Shown in pieces: positions 1 through 8,300 of a DNA stretch of 38,564 nt. The notes below the pieces were generated by a model. The model saw only the letters and a list, made by a program, of their open reading frames with translations. It made no database searches and was not told the origin of the DNA. Position 1 is the first letter of the stretch, and each line of letters begins with the position of its first letter. A program made the position numbers and the translations under genes. Location: contig JAKLFP010000004.1 of the NCBI GenBank assembly GCA_022711115.1, forward strand, positions 242,625 to 281,188. Reading direction: 5' to 3'. This DNA is from Candidatus Omnitrophota bacterium. Its GTDB lineage: Bacteria > Omnitrophota > Omnitrophia > Omnitrophales > Aquincolibacteriaceae.

Positions 1-806
1 GGTTCGGCAAAAGACTGCGAGATTCCAAAATGATCGATTCTCTCTGGGAAGGGTTGCAGGATCCTTTGTCGGGTATGATCATGGGGGAAACCGCGGAGCT
101 TTTAGCCGAAGAATTTAAAATTAGCCGGAAAGAACAGGATGAATATGCGCTTGGATCGCACCAAAAGGCTGTTCGCGCCATGACGGCGGGATTATTTAAA
201 GAAGAAATTATCCCGGTTCCTTTACATTCAAAATCTAAAAAAAATCAGGAAAAAGAAAAATATCTGTGGGATGATGAAGGGCCCAATCCAACATTAGATC
301 TTCAGGCGCTTGCGCGACTCTCCCCGTCTTTTAAAGAAGACGGAATGGTCACGGCTGGTAATTCATGTTCCATCTCGGATGGAGCGGCTGCGGTCCTGGT
401 GACAACAAAAAAGAAAGCCACAGAACTTGGTCTTAAAATTCAAGCGAATGTAAAAAGTTGGGCATTTGTTGGTATCGATCCGCTAAGAATGGGATTAGGC
501 CCGGTTGAAGCAACAAGAAAAGCTCTGGCAAGAGGCAAGTTGTCTTTAAAAGATATTCAAATTGCAGAGATCAATGAGGCATTTGCCGCTCAGTATCTGG
601 CGGTGGAGAGGCTCTTGAATATCGATCGCGCTATGACGAATATCAATGGCGGTGCAATCGCTTTAGGGCATCCGGTAGGGGCGTCAGGGGCACGGATTGT
701 TGTTGCATTGCTTCATGAAATGAAAAGACGTGATGCGGGGTTGGGGATGGCAGCACTTTGTATCGGGGGAGGACAAGGCGGCAGCTTAATTCTAGAACGT
801 TGTTAG
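1..806 (+). CDS. Thiolase (acetyl-CoA C-acyltransferase), 3' part only
   Basis: The frame is open from the first base and ends at TAG 804-806, leaving about 267 C-terminal residues of a protein usually near 390 residues long. The N-terminal third, which would carry the acyl-accepting cysteine, lies outside the window. The rest reads as a thiolase: an EEFKISRKEQDEYAL segment, an NSCSISDGAAAV glycine/alanine loop, EINEAFAAQ, the catalytic-histidine loop GGAIALGHPVGASGAR, and the C-terminal catalytic cysteine loop ALCIGGGQGG. Thiolases condense two acyl-CoAs or cleave 3-ketoacyl-CoA in the cytosol. The sequence cannot separate a biosynthetic acetoacetyl-CoA thiolase from a beta-oxidation enzyme. 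The acyl-CoA synthetase downstream makes a fatty-acid role plausible. No terminator hairpin follows the stop. Confidence 0.95.
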   Translation, partial: FGKRLRDSKMIDSLWEGLQDPLSGMIMGETAELLAEEFKISRKEQDEYALGSHQKAVRAMTAGLFKEEIIPVPLHSKSKKNQEKEKYLWDDEGPNPTLDLQALARLSPSFKEDGMVTAGNSCSISDGAAAVLVTTKKKATELGLKIQANVKSWAFVGIDPLRMGLGPVEATRKALARGKLSLKDIQIAEINEAFAAQYLAVERLLNIDRAMTNINGGAIALGHPVGASGARIVVALLHEMKRRDAGLGMAALCIGGGQGGSLILERC

Positions 807-856
807 CCGAATATATCAATCAATAAATCGTTAAGGCGGAAATTGAATTTTTCTAA

Positions 857-862
857 TATAAT
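857..862 (+). promoter_or_regulatory. Candidate -10 box for the small exported protein gene
   Basis: A perfect TATAAT hexamer lies 34 nt before the ATG at 896, in an AT-rich gap after the thiolase stop. I see no good -35 box at 16-18 nt spacing, so this is only a partial promoter call. The downstream ribosome-binding site is AGGAGAG at 881-887, 8 nt before the start codon. Confidence 0.4.
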
Positions 863-895
863 AGACCCACTATAAAATAAAGGAGAGAAACTCGT

Positions 896-1630
896 ATGCG
901 AAAGATTACCGGAGTAATTCTAATGGTCGCTTTAGCTCAATTAGGCGCAACAGCCACAAAGGAGAATCAAAATTCGGCTGGTGTTATGCCCGCAACTTTA
1001 GGCGAGAATATTTCACGATTTTTTTCTCAAAAAAAATCTTCTAAAAATACTTCCAGCAAATCAAACACTTCGAATACGAATCAATCAACGGAAGCGGTTG
1101 GGAATTCGGGGGGCGATGCTGGAGCGACAGTGGCCACGGTTGTATCCCAGGCGAAAGTAGTGGCGCCCGCACCAAAAAGTGTTTTACCGCCATTGGCGAA
1201 AAATTCTTTATCTGCAGGCACATCTGTTTTTAATAGTCCATACACACGTCTTTCTCGTCCTAGCGTTTCATCTCCGGTGGGCATTGCCAGGGTTAATCAG
1301 GCTCCTCGTGCTCCTTCTCCAGTAGGAGTCATTAAAATTGATCAGACATCTCAGATACGGCAAGAGATGCAGAGAATTATTGACATCAACAATCAGATCA
1401 AACAACTGCAAGCTGCGAAAACGTTCCAATTTCAACGCGTTCAGGAACTTGCTAAGGTGCGTCAGCAGATTTTGGCCGAGAAAAAGGATAAGAATGCAAA
1501 GAACCAGAAAAACTCTGAGGCAGCGCCCAATAAAAATTCTTTGCTGGAACAAGAAAAATTACGCATGATTCATGAAACAGCGCAGGATAATAAGGCGAAG
1601 AATACTTCAGATTCAAAAGTTCGCCCATAG
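896..1630 (+). CDS. Small exported coiled-coil protein, function unknown
   Basis: This encodes 244 residues with no family I recognise. The start at 896 follows AGGAGAG with 8-nt spacing. The N-terminus (MRKITGVILMVALAQLGATA) is a short positive stretch, a hydrophobic core and small residues, so it looks like a signal peptide and the product is probably periplasmic or outer-membrane associated. Residues about 45-70 are rich in Ser, Asn, Thr and Lys. Residues about 125-155 hold a 15-residue imperfect duplication (SSPVGIARVNQAP then PSPVGVIKIDQTS, units starting about 1271 and 1316). Residues about 155-200 are a Gln/Lys/Glu-rich predicted coiled coil, and the tail is Lys/Asn-rich and probably disordered. 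Its own -10 box suggests separate transcription. The two minus-strand frames inside it look like shadows. Confidence 0.75.
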   Translation: MRKITGVILMVALAQLGATATKENQNSAGVMPATLGENISRFFSQKKSSKNTSSKSNTSNTNQSTEAVGNSGGDAGATVATVVSQAKVVAPAPKSVLPPLAKNSLSAGTSVFNSPYTRLSRPSVSSPVGIARVNQAPRAPSPVGVIKIDQTSQIRQEMQRIIDINNQIKQLQAAKTFQFQRVQELAKVRQQILAEKKDKNAKNQKNSEAAPNKNSLLEQEKLRMIHETAQDNKAKNTSDSKVRP

Positions 1631-1789
1631 CAGTTGATTTACATTAAAGAGGACAGGTTTAGATCGATTTGAATATGGGCGCTGTCATTAAACAAAAAGC
1701 AAAGAATACTGATAGTTTAAATTAAATACCCTATATAAACGAGAACAACCTACAAGAGTGGTTAACTGAGTTGTTGAAAAAGATTTTCC

Positions 1790-3658
1790 ATGGCTGTAAA
1801 ACGTAACGGATTCCCTCCCGACACCGTTGAAGAAAACGGAAATTTGCCGAAGGTTTTCTTAAATCGCGCCTCTATTTTTGCTGACAAAAAGGCACTTTTT
1901 TATAAAGTGCACGGCCATTATACGGGCTATTACACTTGGCGTGAATGGATAACGCGTGTGCGCGATACTGCTATGGCGATTCATAGCCTTGGCATTCGAA
2001 AGTCCGATCATGTAGGTATTTTTTCCGAAAATTGTCCCGAATGGACTTTCGCAGATCTAGGGTGTTTATGCCTTGGTGCTGTTGTTGTGCCAATCTATCC
2101 CAATTCTTCGGAGGAGGATATTCGACACATCATCGAACATGCCAGGATCAAAGCTGTTTTTGTTGCGAATGATGCCCAATATCAAAAAATTCTTCCGTAT
2201 CAATCTATGTTTCTTCCCGGCGGGATTTCCGTCTTTTCTTCCAAGGAGCCCAAGGGAGATCATGCCTTTCTCTCATGGCTGGACAAAGGGCGTCAATACG
2301 GACTCAATCATACGGGGTTGTTTGAACAATGTGTCGCCCATGTTGGTCCGGATGATCTTGCGACCATTATCTATACATCCGGGACGACCGGGACCCCAAA
2401 AGGTGTGATGCTGACACACCGCAACCTCATAGCAAATTATCAGGGTTCCTTTCAGCGCATCCAGATTGATGAGACCGATTCGGTTTTGTCTTTTCTGCCT
2501 CTAAGTCACAGTTTTGAAAGACTTGCAGGGTACTACTTTCAAGCGGCTTATGGAGTTTCGATTGCCTATGCCGAAAACATGACGACCGTTGCGGAAGATA
2601 TAAAAAAAGTCCGTCCTACGATTGTGATCGCGGTACCTCGATTTTACGAAAAGATGTATGTCCGGATTCATGAGGAAGCGGCCAAGGCCCCTAAATGGAA
2701 AAGAAGGATTTTTGAATGGGCAAAGCGCATTGCGATGCGCACGGCACAAATGCGAATACGGAAACAACAAGTCCCGTTGCGTTTTTTTCTCCTTGACCTA
2801 TTAGCAAAGTGTCTTATCCTCCATCGGATTAAGGATGCTTTGGGCGGAAGAATACGTTTTTTTGTTTCGGGTGGGGCACCGCTTTCCAAGGCTATGGCGA
2901 ACTTTTTTTATGCGATCGGTGTCATGATCTTGGAAGGATACGGGTTGACGGAAACGGCGCCTGTGATTGCTGTCAATGCGTTGGATGATTTCAAATTCGG
3001 GACTGTGGGTAAAGTGATTCCCAATATTCGTGCTAAGATCGCTGAAGATGGGGAGATTTTGACAGCGGGCCCTTGTGTCATGAAAGGTTATTTTAATGAC
3101 CCTGAGGCCACAGCCGGTTGTTTAAAGGAAGGTTGGTTCCATACGGGAGATATCGGGCATTTTGATGAGGACGGTTTTCTCCATATTACAGATCGAAAAA
3201 AAGACATCATCGTGACGGCCGGCGGTAAAAATATTTCGCCGCAGAAAATCGAAAACAGCATTCTTCAAGACAACCTTTTTTCTCAAGTGGTTGTTTTAGG
3301 GGATAAACGTCCCTACCTTTGCGCGTTAATTGTTCCCCATAAAGAAGCTGTTCTCCAGTTTGCATCTCAGCACGAGTGGGCGAACCTTTCTTATGAGGAG
3401 ATGCTCCGGCATCCCGTTTTGAATCAATGGATCCGTGAACGCCTTGAAGCCAAAATGGAAGGACTGGCGAATTATGAAACCGTTAAGGCTTTTATCCTTT
3501 TGGCCAGGGAATTCAGCCAAGGCTCCGGAGAAATGACGCCTACGCAAAAGATTAAACGTCGTGTTGTGATGAAGGAGTATCAAAAAGAGATCGACGATCT
3601 GTATTGCAAAACAGACCAGGAATGGTTCAACCGCAAAACAGTGCCAGTTCCACGATGA
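1790..3658 (+). CDS. Long-chain acyl-CoA synthetase (AMP-forming, FadD-like)
   Basis: This is a 622-residue ANL-superfamily adenylating enzyme, full length for bacterial long-chain fatty-acid:CoA ligases. It would activate a free fatty acid with ATP to acyl-AMP and then acyl-CoA. Visible signatures are the P-loop IIYTSGTTGTPKG near residues 193-205, GYGLTETAP near 383-391, GWFHTGDIG with the ribose-binding Asp near 454, the hinge segment DRKKDIIVTAGGKNISP near 468-484, and a C-terminal catalytic-lysine region (TPTQKIKRR, Lys near 587). The Ser-rich loop and long C-terminal lid fit the FadD15/long-chain group better than acetyl-CoA synthetases. The Shine-Dalgarno sequence before the ATG is weak. 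The stop overlaps the start of the next gene by 4 nt (ATGA), implying co-translation with the lipase-like hydrolase. Confidence 0.95.
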   Translation: MAVKRNGFPPDTVEENGNLPKVFLNRASIFADKKALFYKVHGHYTGYYTWREWITRVRDTAMAIHSLGIRKSDHVGIFSENCPEWTFADLGCLCLGAVVVPIYPNSSEEDIRHIIEHARIKAVFVANDAQYQKILPYQSMFLPGGISVFSSKEPKGDHAFLSWLDKGRQYGLNHTGLFEQCVAHVGPDDLATIIYTSGTTGTPKGVMLTHRNLIANYQGSFQRIQIDETDSVLSFLPLSHSFERLAGYYFQAAYGVSIAYAENMTTVAEDIKKVRPTIVIAVPRFYEKMYVRIHEEAAKAPKWKRRIFEWAKRIAMRTAQMRIRKQQVPLRFFLLDLLAKCLILHRIKDALGGRIRFFVSGGAPLSKAMANFFYAIGVMILEGYGLTETAPVIAVNALDDFKFGTVGKVIPNIRAKIAEDGEILTAGPCVMKGYFNDPEATAGCLKEGWFHTGDIGHFDEDGFLHITDRKKDIIVTAGGKNISPQKIENSILQDNLFSQVVVLGDKRPYLCALIVPHKEAVLQFASQHEWANLSYEEMLRHPVLNQWIRERLEAKMEGLANYETVKAFILLAREFSQGSGEMTPTQKIKRRVVMKEYQKEIDDLYCKTDQEWFNRKTVPVPR

Positions 3659-4506
3659 ATGGTGGTTCAGTGAAGTCTCATTGTGTCTGTGATTTTTTTG
3701 AGACGCCAGATAAGATTCGGATTCATTATAGGTTTTTATCCCATTCGAAAGCAAAACATACCCTCATAATAATTCATGGTTATGGGGAACATTCGGGTCG
3801 CTATGAAGAGTTCTTCGAACGTCTTGGAGAAATTCCGGCCCAGATCGCGATGATGGATCTTCGTGGTATGGGACGTTCAGAGGGGGAGAGGGGTGATATC
3901 CGTTGCTTAGACGTTTACTTGCAAGACATCTCCGCTTTTGTCGATCATTTGCAAAAGAAATTTACGATTCCGCAAAAATTCATACTTTTGGGACATAGCT
4001 TCGGAGGTCTTTTGGCTATCCATTGGTCTATGAGGCACCAGAACGCTATCAAGCTGCTCATTCTTTCCGCCCCGTTTCTTGGGCTTAGAGGGGGGTGGGG
4101 TGCTTGTCTTCTCAATCGATTGATTCGCTTTGTTTTACCAAAATTCGTCTATCGCAATCCGATTTCCACCAAAATCTTGACCCAAGACCATAACGAAATA
4201 TCGATTTATCGAAAAGATGAGCTCATTATCCGTAAGATTTCAGCGCATTTTTTAGAAGAGATCATTCGGTACATGAAAATGCTGCAGAATACCGCGGTGC
4301 TTTCTTGCGTTTTTCCAGTGTATGTCTTTACGGCTGGGCAGGAGTTCATCGTCAGCGCGAAAGCGATAAAATTATTCTTCGAGAGATTAGTAGCGCCGCG
4401 TAAAGACCTGGTAAGTTTCCCTGGCTTTTATCATGAAATCTTTCATGAAACGGACAGAAAAAAACCATTTAATGTTTTAAAGACAATCATCGAGGATTGT
4501 GTATAA
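3655..4506 (+). CDS. Alpha/beta hydrolase, monoacylglycerol-lipase / lysophospholipase type
   Basis: About 283 residues of the Hydrolase_4 (serine aminopeptidase S33) family, which includes monoacylglycerol lipases and lysophospholipases. Seen are the oxyanion loop HGYGEHSGRY, DLRGMGRSEG, the nucleophile elbow GHSFGG (Ser near residue 115, codon 3997) and the C-terminal catalytic histidine in GFYHEIFHE. The usual acid-residue loop reads AGQEFIVS, so the expected Asp appears to be Glu (codon 4342), which is unusual for the family. I chose the ATG at 3655 because it overlaps the synthetase stop as ATGA, the classic coupled arrangement. In-frame TTG at 3604 and ATG at 3622 would add 17 or 11 residues. 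In context it could release fatty acids that the upstream synthetase then activates. Confidence 0.88.
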   Translation: MNGGSVKSHCVCDFFETPDKIRIHYRFLSHSKAKHTLIIIHGYGEHSGRYEEFFERLGEIPAQIAMMDLRGMGRSEGERGDIRCLDVYLQDISAFVDHLQKKFTIPQKFILLGHSFGGLLAIHWSMRHQNAIKLLILSAPFLGLRGGWGACLLNRLIRFVLPKFVYRNPISTKILTQDHNEISIYRKDELIIRKISAHFLEEIIRYMKMLQNTAVLSCVFPVYVFTAGQEFIVSAKAIKLFFERLVAPRKDLVSFPGFYHEIFHETDRKKPFNVLKTIIEDCV

Positions 4507-4507
4507 T
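4480..4507 (+). promoter_or_regulatory. Candidate sigma70-type promoter upstream of the tRNA
   Basis: AAGACA (4480-4485) and a perfect TATAAT (4502-4507) are separated by 16 nt. The -10 box overlaps the hydrolase stop codon. The next RNA gene starts 137 nt downstream, so this could make a tRNA precursor with a long leader. The -35 match is only 4 of 6, so the call is tentative. Confidence 0.4.
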
Positions 4508-4643
4508 ATCGCGATTTTCTCGTATCGATTATGAACTCAATGAGGGCCTGTCTTGAAGGATTGGCTGGTCTTTTTCTGTATTGCGGGCGGCAATGGCAAT
4601 CCAAATGCTGTTGCGGCAACGCATGAAAGTATTGAGATGTTAT

Positions 4644-4716
4644 GGGCCTGTAGCTCAGCTGGGAGAGCGCCGCATTCGCATTGCGGAGGTCAGGAGTTCG
4701 ATCCTCCTCAGGTCCA
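4644..4716 (+). tRNA. tRNA-Ala, anticodon CGC
   Basis: This is a complete 73-nt cloverleaf. The acceptor strands GGGCCTG (4644-4650) and CAGGTCC (4709-4715) pair fully. The D arm is GCTC/GAGC with an AGCTGGGA loop. The anticodon stem CCGCA/TGCGG encloses loop TTCGCAT, with anticodon CGC at 4677-4679. The T arm is AGGAG/CTCCT with TTCGATC. The third acceptor pair is G-U (G3:U70), the main alanine identity element, which independently confirms the anticodon reading. The discriminator base is A4716. CCA is not encoded, so it must be added after transcription. A run of six T follows at about 4719 with no hairpin. Confidence 0.97.
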
Positions 4717-4933
4717 GGTTTTTTAGCTGCTTTTTGCGCCAACGTTTTTCGCATCAATCAAGGTTTTTAAGCACGTCTTCAAAAACCCCGGAATTTTACC
4801 CTGCCTTTGTTTTGCGATTGTCCATCCTGAGAAAACGGTTCCAGTTTCCCAAGCAGTTGATAACGCATATTTGACATTCTGAGTCGTCGCATAATGCTGT
4901 TGCTTGAGCTTATAAAATCTCCTGAAGCTATCA

Positions 4934-5104
4934 AAAAGATTTTTTTTGATGGAATTATCGTCAGAAAAATGAGGGCGGGTGAGGAGCATGTTGAGTGGGT
5001 GATGTGAAGGTAATTCCTAATAAGAAATAGAAAAGTCTTAAAATAATTTAATCAAAAGTCTTAAGTTGTTTAATTTAAATACATTACAAAAGATTTTTTT
5101 TGAT
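4934..5104. repeat. Pair of 17-nt direct repeats
   Basis: The word AAAAGATTTTTTTTGAT occurs exactly at 4934-4950 and at 5088-5104. Each copy is also partly self-complementary (CAAAA ... TTTTTG). The second copy ends 8 nt before the -35 box of the giant gene. It could be an UP-element-like A/T tract, a duplicated protein site, or chance in AT-rich DNA. Confidence 0.45.
5031..5076. repeat. Tandem 23-bp imperfect repeat upstream of the promoter
   Basis: Two abutting 23-bp units begin with the identical 11-mer AAAAGTCTTAA (5031-5041 and 5054-5064) and match at 16 of 23 positions overall. The 23-bp period is close to two helical turns, so both copies face the same side of the DNA. They sit 37-82 bp upstream of the -35 box at 5113, a usual place for activator binding sites. 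No regulator is identified. Confidence 0.5.
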
Positions 5105-5112
5105 TACCTCGT

Positions 5113-5141
5113 TTGACAAAAATTCTCACGTTGTGTATATT
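5113..5141 (+). promoter_or_regulatory. Sigma70-type promoter of the giant gene
   Basis: A perfect -35 TTGACA (5113-5118) and a -10 TATATT (5136-5141) are separated by exactly 17 nt, directly upstream of the giant reading frame. Transcription would begin near 5148, giving a leader of about 105 nt. The near-consensus elements indicate strong basal transcription. A/T tracts and repeats just upstream could raise or regulate it. Confidence 0.85.
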
Positions 5142-5154
5142 TGTATTAGGTTTT

Positions 5155-5188
5155 TAAGAGCTTAAAATAAGCTTTAATGTAGCTCTTA
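5155..5188 (+). promoter_or_regulatory. Leader with two mutually exclusive hairpins
   Basis: The leader can form TAAGAGCT (5155-5162) paired with AGCTCTTA (5181-5188), a perfect 8-bp stem. Alternatively AGCTTA (5159-5164) pairs with TAAGCT (5168-5173) around an AAA loop, with possible extra pairs outside. The two structures share bases and cannot coexist. This could be a simple RNA switch or only a stabilising 5' structure. There is no T-run directly after either stem, so it does not look like a standard attenuator. Confidence 0.4.
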
Positions 5189-5252
5189 TTAAACCAATCA
5201 AATATTTAAAAAAATACAGGTCTATTTTATCTAAACGGAGGACGGCAATCCA

Positions 5253-5381
5253 ATGATTAGTTGGCAGCAACCAACAATCAAACCGTGGGTTAGGATCGTT
5301 GCATTTTTTACGGCGTTCGCGTTTACCTTTACGAGCGTTGTATGGGATGGCGGGCAACGTTCATATGCCGCTACGGCCCAG
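5253..5381 (+). other. Signal peptide of the giant protein
   Basis: Residues 1-43 have basic residues K10 and R14, a hydrophobic core from about 15 to 31 (VRIVAFFTAFAFTFTSVVW) and a small-residue region SYAATAQ near 37-43 that offers cleavage after A39 or A42. This predicts Sec export of what follows. An uncleaved anchor is the alternative. Confidence 0.7.
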
Positions 5382-8300
5382 ACGGAACAATTCCTTCCAT
5401 CTTCAAATCTTGCCGTCCAAGCTCCAGCTTTTCGGATCGATCGCCCGGACTTGCCGGATAGTTACGGCACAATCAAGAGCACCTTCAAGGGTTCGAAAGA
5501 CCAAATGGTTCTTCATATTCAGGATGCGCACGTGAATGAAGAAGCCCAGCACAATATTGCAAACATCATTCGTTATTTTTCCGAAAAATACCAGCTCCGC
5601 CTGGTAAACCTTGAAGGTGCAAGCGGGGAACTCTACACGGATCTTTTTTCTTTCTTCCCGAACAAAAAAGCCAGACAAGACGTTGCGGGTTATTTCTTAA
5701 AGGAAGGACGTTTGACCGGACCGGAATATTTAACCATTGTGGAAAAACCGGTTATCACTCTTTATGGGGTGGAAGATCCCGAGCTCTATGAGGAAAACCG
5801 TAAGGCTTATGTCGAAGCCCTGGATTTTAAAGGGCGTGATGAAAAAATCCTGGCGGAACTCAATAAATTACTCGAAGGGGTCAGCCGGTTTATTTTTTCC
5901 GAAGAAATCCGTGAGCTTAACCGTCGCCGAGGTGCGTTTCAGGAGGGCGGGCCTGAATTGGTGGCCTATGTGCGTTATTTAGTGGAGCTCGGTCGAAAAC
6001 GCCATATTGCGTTGGATGATTATCCGGGCATGCATTCGCTGCTGGAGCTTGTGGATCTCGAAAAAAAAGTTGATTTTGAAAAGGCCGAAAAAGAAACGGA
6101 TTTATTGATCAACGATCTAAAACATATTCTTTCCCGTGAAAAATTATCCCGTTTTTTAACCAATACCGTTCATTTCCGTATGAAAAAGATGAAGCGTGCG
6201 GCTTACTACGGGTATCTGGAAGAAGAAATCAAAGGGGCGACACCCCTTGAGGCGGGAGCGGGGGCGAACGCCATTCAGAATAAATATGCCAATGTTCTTT
6301 CTTATATCAAATACATGAAGATTTATGACGCCATCGATGTTTCAATCTTTAACGAAATTGAATTTCTCGAAAAGACGGTCAAAAACAAGCTATTCACCTC
6401 GCCCGAGCAGGTGAAGCTAGATCATTTGATCCGGATTCATGACATTTATTCGAAGATGTTTGATTTTACGCTGACGAAACAGGACGCGGAATTTTATTAT
6501 ACCTTTCAAGACGAATTTAAAGCAGAAACCTTCACAAGTTTTCTCAAACCGCTGCTCAAGCAATACCATTTCTCCTACGGATTGCCGTCCCAATTGGAGA
6601 CTCTCGATCAGGATCTGCCGCGCGTGGAGCGCTTTTATAAAGCCGCTTTGCAGCGTGATCAGGTGTTGATCGAGAGGGCGGTTGAGAAAACCCAGAATTC
6701 GAACCAGACCATTTCTGCGATCGTGACAGGGGGTTTCCACACGCCCGGCATTGAGAAGTACCTTCGTGAGAAAGATATTTCGTATATTGTGGTTGCTCCC
6801 CGGATCACTAAAAAAATCGATCAATCGAAAGAAAGCTTTCTTTATGACGCGGCTTTGCGCGAAACGCCGCTTCCGATCGAAAAAACTCTTTCAGAAGTGT
6901 TTTTGGCGCCCAAGACCGGCGTCCTTAACGATCCGCGTTTTCAGTTGGCAGCGTTACGTCCCGTTCCGAGTCTTCCTCAAATTCAACGCGGGGAAAATCT
7001 TAATCTTGCGCGTGCCTATGATTGGCTCGTGGCGACTCTTAGCTATTATGCTGATCCGAACGCGCGGTCCGAGATCCGCGGGGCTGTCGCAAAATTGGAT
7101 GTTACCGCACAGAAGATGCTCTCAGGTGTTTTGCCGTCCTTGGCCATTATGGATGGAAATAAACTTTGGATGCCCAATCAAAACGCAACTCTTGCCGCGG
7201 TTGCGGTATTGGCCGGATCCGATACGCCGCGCGGTGAAATTAAGGTGCCGGGTGCCCGCCAGCGCGCCGAGATCCGCTTAAACGAAAAAACTTCTCTCTT
7301 TGTGTATCCCCATATTGATGGATTGATGATCCCCGATAAGATCGCTTCGGCAGTTCGGGCGGAACTTCGGCTTTTACCGCAGGGAACCGTGAGTGATCTC
7401 TCGAGAGGTGTTCTGGCGGAAGTCGGTGTTTTACAACCTGTCGAAACCATCGCACCTGAGGACATCCTTCAAAAAGAATTGCAGGCGCGTTTGCAGACCG
7501 TTAATCGTCAGAAGCTCACTAAGGTGTACGGGGAACAAGTGCTTCAATATGAAAATAAGCCTGTCAGTTATCGTGATTTTATCGAAAAGCTTTTAGCAAG
7601 CGCCGATCTTGTGGAAAAGATCGATATGCTCCAGGAAAAATTTCCTTGGGCTTCCCAGAATATTGCTTACCTCCGTTTTGCCCTTTGGAGTTCGGATGAT
7701 CCGAATCACGCAACACCTTTTAAGACGCTCCAGGAAAAGGTTGTAGCGCTTGGAGAGATGGAAGCAGAAGTTCACCAAGCCAAAATGCCGGAAGAAAAAC
7801 GCACCGAATTTCTCCGAGTTCTGACCAGCAGTGAATTTCGCGAACATATGTTGCTTCAATACAGCGCCGACAGAATTCGTGATCAAATGCGCAAAATCCT
7901 CAAGGCTGGGATCGCACTCAATACCTACACGATGAGGCTGTCCGAATATGAAATCAGTATTCGTGTTGAACAAGATCGTTTGACTCGTGAAGCCGCGGAA
8001 CGTGCTGTGAAACCCGTAGTGCCGAAAGCCGCTCCCGAAAAACCAACAATGAACATGGTGATTGAAAAGATCCGTGCAAAATATCAGGGAAAGCCATTGC
8101 CGGATATGAGGAGTCTGCCCGAGCTTCCTGCGGATGCCACTCAGGAAATGATCATCGCAAGAATCAAAGCGGAGTTTGGCTATGATGATCAAGATATCGC
8201 ATTATTAGCGAAAGCTCCGGGTATTTCTTTGCAATCCGGTGTTTTGGGTACGGAACAATGGTGGGCCATCTACAAGGCGCTGGAAGGCGGCTCCGAGAGT

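Larger units (their letters stand above)
4717..5112. other. AT-rich intergenic region with no supported gene
   Basis: No convincing gene lies between the tRNA and the giant-gene promoter. Short frames (for example a 37-codon ATG frame at 4894-5007) lack ribosome-binding sites and resemble nothing I know. The region contains a tandem 23-bp repeat (5031-5076) and two copies of a 17-nt A/T-rich word (4934-4950 and 5088-5104). Base composition becomes much more AT-rich towards the promoter. Confidence 0.7.

Noticed and set aside
843-862. TTGAAT as a -35 box paired with TATAAT at 857
   Set aside because: The spacer would be only 8 nt, too short for a sigma70 promoter.
3604-3654. Earlier TTG or ATG starts for the alpha/beta hydrolase
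   Set aside because: They would overlap the synthetase gene by 37-55 nt without a better ribosome site. The ATGA overlap at 3655 is the more usual arrangement, although the earlier ATG at 3622 cannot be excluded.
4531-4626. 31-residue Cys-rich ATG frame just before the tRNA
   Set aside because: It has no Shine-Dalgarno sequence, no similarity I recognise, and lies in a region likely transcribed only as tRNA leader.
4443-4757. 104-codon minus-strand frame across the tRNA
   Set aside because: Its product contains the DRTPDLRNANAALSQLSYRP-type peptide that arises from reading a tRNA backwards, a known false annotation.
4717-4760. Rho-independent terminator after the tRNA
   Set aside because: There is a run of six T but no stable hairpin directly before it other than the tRNA T arm.
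4894-5007. 37-residue ATG frame in the intergenic region
   Set aside because: It has no ribosome site and contains the poly-T repeat word; it is probably chance.
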